64,000 nucleotides of DNA, taken from Pelotomaculum terephthalicicum JT. Its GTDB lineage: Bacteria; Bacillota; Desulfotomaculia; Desulfotomaculales; Pelotomaculaceae. Where the stretch lies: positions 62,001 to 126,000 of the forward strand of contig NZ_JAKNBL010000006.1 of the NCBI RefSeq assembly GCF_022410535.1, given 5' to 3'. Shown here in pieces: positions 61,895 to 64,000 of this stretch. Numbering within the stretch: the first letter of the stretch is position 1; each line of letters opens with the position of its first letter. Below the pieces are notes generated by a model. It ran no database searches. It was not told the origin of the DNA and saw only the letters and a program-made list of their open reading frames with translations. The position numbers and the translations under genes are program-made.

Positions 61895-63901
61895 TTAATC
61901 TTCTTTTTTCTCAAACACATCGCCAACCATGTCACCTATGGTGATAACCTCATTCCCGCTTTCCTGGCCCATGGCGCTGGAATAATCACGGGCTTCCCGG
62001 TCCTGTTTTTCCTTGTTGACCTCTCTTATTGACAGGCGGATGCGCTTATCAGTCTTATCCACGCTTAAAACTTTGACATTTACCTCCTCACCCTCAGTTA
62101 CCACTTCGTCCGGTTTGGCCACGTGATGATCAGCCAGGTGAGATATATGCACGAGTCCTTCCACGCCGGGTTCAAGCTGAACAAAAGCGCCGAAAGGAGC
62201 AAGACGCACGACTTTTGCCACTATAATACTGCCCACGGGATATTTCTCTTCGACACTGTCCCATGGATTCGGCAATACTTGCTTTAGACCTAACGATATC
62301 TTTTCATTTTCACGGTCGACCTTCAGCACCATCACTTCCAGTTCATCGCCAACCTTGACCACTTCGGAAGGGTGGTTAATCCGGTACCAGGACATTTCAG
62401 AAATGTGCAGGAGTCCGTCCACGCCGCCGATGTCGACAAAAGCTCCAAATTGAGTCAGACGACGCACGGTGCCTTTGACAATTTGGTTTTCTTGCAGGTT
62501 TTCCAGCATTTCCTGGCGAATGCGGGCATAATCTTCTTCAAGTACTGCTTTGCGCGATAATATTACTTTTTTTCTGCCGCGGTTTATTTCTATCACCCGG
62601 GCAGTAATCTCCTGACCGAGATATTTCGAAAGGTCTTCAACATAGCCCCTTTCAACCAGCGAAGCCGGTAAAAACGCGCGCGCGCCGACATCCACCAGCA
62701 GGCCGCCCTTAACAACTTCACGGACTGTTCCTTGGACAGGTTCTTGTGTATTTAGCATATCCTCCAATTTACCCCAGGCTTTTTCAGCATCAGCCTTCTC
62801 TTTGGATAGAATTAGCTTCCCTTCGTTGTCCTCTGCCTTCAAAACGCATACCTCTATTTCATCCCCCACCTTGACAACTTCTTGGGGGGAAGTAACTTCA
62901 CAGCATGACAGTTCCCTGATGGGAATAACTCCTTCGGATTTCGCGCCCACGTCAACCATAACTTCATCCTGGCCAACGTGAACTACCACTCCTTTAACAA
63001 TTTCACCATGCCGTAGCGCCTTTACCTCTACAGCGTCCTTCATGCCTTCTTCAGCGCTGACCATCTCTTCGTTGTCACTCATTCGTCTTTTAACCTCCTC
63101 TATAATCCAGTCAGGTGTGGATGCACCCGCTGTTAACCCTGTAACTTTTACTCCCCGAAACCAGGCCGGATCCAGATCATCCGCTGTTTCGACGTGATAT
63201 GTTGTCTTTCCCGATTTCCGACAGATATCAACCAACTTCCTGGTATTCGCACTGCTGATACCTCCTGCTACAACCATCACGTCTACCTGCCGGGTTAGTT
63301 CCAGGGCAGCTCGTTGCCGCTCTGCTGTAGCGTGGCAAATCGTATTAAATACTTTAATTTCCGCACCTGTCTTACTAATAGCCTCAACAGTTGATTCAAA
63401 GTTATCCAGGGATTGCGTGGTCTGAGCAATAACCCCTACTTTGCCGGTCATTGACAACAGGCTTGATTCATCCGCATTCTCTACCACCAAAGCCTGCTTG
63501 CCGGCCCAACCGATTATTCCGCGTACTTCCGGGTGATGCTTATCCCCAACTACCACCACTTGAAAACCTTCCGCGGTGAGGTCTCGCGCAAGAACATGTG
63601 CCCTACGCACAAAGGGACAAGTGGCATCCACAATATTTAAACCCCGCGCTTTGGCTGTTTCCAGAACGGCAGGCTCGACACCATGAGACCTGATTATAAG
63701 CGTTCCGGAATCTGCCTCCACCGGATCCGAGATTTCTCTAATACCCATTTCAGCTAATCGAGCCTGTACTTGCGGATTGTGAATTAACGGACCCAGGGAA
63801 TAAACGGGGCCAGCCCCTTTTAATACTGTGGCCTGCGCCATTTCAATAGCCCTGTTCACGCCGAAACAAAACCCGGCTTTTTCAGCAACCCGCACTTCCA
63901 T
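61895..63901 (-). CDS. ispH: IspH (HMBPP reductase) fused to four ribosomal protein S1 repeats
   Basis: Residues 1-280 are 4-hydroxy-3-methylbut-2-enyl diphosphate reductase with the three [4Fe-4S] cysteines at 12 (AGFCFGV), 95 (VDATCPFVRR) and 189 (NTICHATAERQ). About 300-625 are four S1 RNA-binding repeats (VKGVVVHVGQDEVMVDVGAK; VQGTVREVVKGGLLVDVGAR; VKGTVRRLTQFGAFVDIGGV; IIVAKVVRLAPFGAFVQLEP). Such fusions are known in Clostridia. It joins isoprenoid synthesis and the translation protein RpsA on one chain. Confidence 0.97.
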   Translation of the reverse strand: MEVRVAEKAGFCFGVNRAIEMAQATVLKGAGPVYSLGPLIHNPQVQARLAEMGIREISDPVEADSGTLIIRSHGVEPAVLETAKARGLNIVDATCPFVRRAHVLARDLTAEGFQVVVVGDKHHPEVRGIIGWAGKQALVVENADESSLLSMTGKVGVIAQTTQSLDNFESTVEAISKTGAEIKVFNTICHATAERQRAALELTRQVDVMVVAGGISSANTRKLVDICRKSGKTTYHVETADDLDPAWFRGVKVTGLTAGASTPDWIIEEVKRRMSDNEEMVSAEEGMKDAVEVKALRHGEIVKGVVVHVGQDEVMVDVGAKSEGVIPIRELSCCEVTSPQEVVKVGDEIEVCVLKAEDNEGKLILSKEKADAEKAWGKLEDMLNTQEPVQGTVREVVKGGLLVDVGARAFLPASLVERGYVEDLSKYLGQEITARVIEINRGRKKVILSRKAVLEEDYARIRQEMLENLQENQIVKGTVRRLTQFGAFVDIGGVDGLLHISEMSWYRINHPSEVVKVGDELEVMVLKVDRENEKISLGLKQVLPNPWDSVEEKYPVGSIIVAKVVRLAPFGAFVQLEPGVEGLVHISHLADHHVAKPDEVVTEGEEVNVKVLSVDKTDKRIRLSIREVNKEKQDREARDYSSAMGQESGNEVITIGDMVGDVFEKKED

Positions 63902-64000
63902 AACTAAACACCGCTTTTATCACAAGAACATTCGCTATGCAACCTTAAATTTCCTTCTAACTATTTTTACAATTTTTAATTAATTTATTTAGCAACTTTT
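63902..64000. other. Upstream region of ispH-S1
   Basis: The AT-rich sequence is probably the promoter area of ispH or the end of an upstream gene. No complete signal was found. Confidence 0.4.

Overview
The window looks like a chromosomal segment of an anaerobic, endospore-forming, low-to-mid GC Firmicute of the Peptococcaceae / Desulfotomaculum-Pelotomaculum type. Reasons: sporulation genes (spoIVA, spoIIP, a gerA-type germinant receptor operon, YIEGIA with its small capping subunit), an IspH-S1 fusion next to DUF1614/spoIIP/YIEGIA/DUF3189/DUF512/der/plsY/gpsA, CIRCE-controlled groESL, a molybdenum-cofactor cluster and a [4Fe-4S] ferredoxin. The genus is inferred from gene content only.

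Layout. 1-1365: 3' part of an EF-G gene. 1.45-6.45 kb: a zone of gene decay. It holds a dedA with an in-frame TAG, a frameshifted unknown gene, tRNA-Pro(CGG), a NifU-like gene beside a wrecked class V aminotransferase, a ferredoxin, a C_GCAxxG_C_C redox protein, and lipA and permease remnants. Inside it lie two small Cys-rich genes, each with an in-frame TGA at a cysteine-like position and an SECIS-like hairpin just downstream. 6.5-8.5 kb: arsenic operon (arsR-acr3) divergent from arsC. 8.6-11.3 kb: ogt and groES-groEL. 11.5-17.1 kb: molybdenum-cofactor cluster (mogA, moaC, broken moeA, MOSC protein, moaA, broken tupB) plus larB. 17-23.5 kb: deacetylase, folate cyclo-ligase, radical SAM-PDZ protein, tsaD, hydrolase, zinc-ribbon mini-protein and rhomboid. 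23.7-31.8 kb: a chemosensory operon with a diguanylate cyclase output (cheW-cheR-cheW-mcp-cheA/REC-REC/PAS/GGDEF), laid out like the Pseudomonas Wsp system but without cheB. 31.8-42 kb: cobB, a deacetylase lipoprotein, a membrane Mrr-fold protein, thrC, an NlpC/P60 lipoprotein, and hom-thrB-lysC. 42.2-49.5 kb: gerA-type operon, small helical proteins, two CBO0543-like membrane proteins and an FAD protein. 49.5-63.9 kb: spoIVA, an anion permease, then the gpsA-plsY-der-...-ispH/S1 block.

Most notable: (i) two candidate selenoprotein genes at 5164-5322 and 5722-6015, beside an ArsP-like permease remnant and the ars genes; they suggest a thiol/selenol metal(loid)-handling set not explained by the standard ars genes. 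(ii) The Wsp-like c-di-GMP signalling operon. (iii) Clustered decay of molybdate/tungstate functions (moeA, tupB, a TOBE fragment). Functional statements come from motif reading; no database search was possible.
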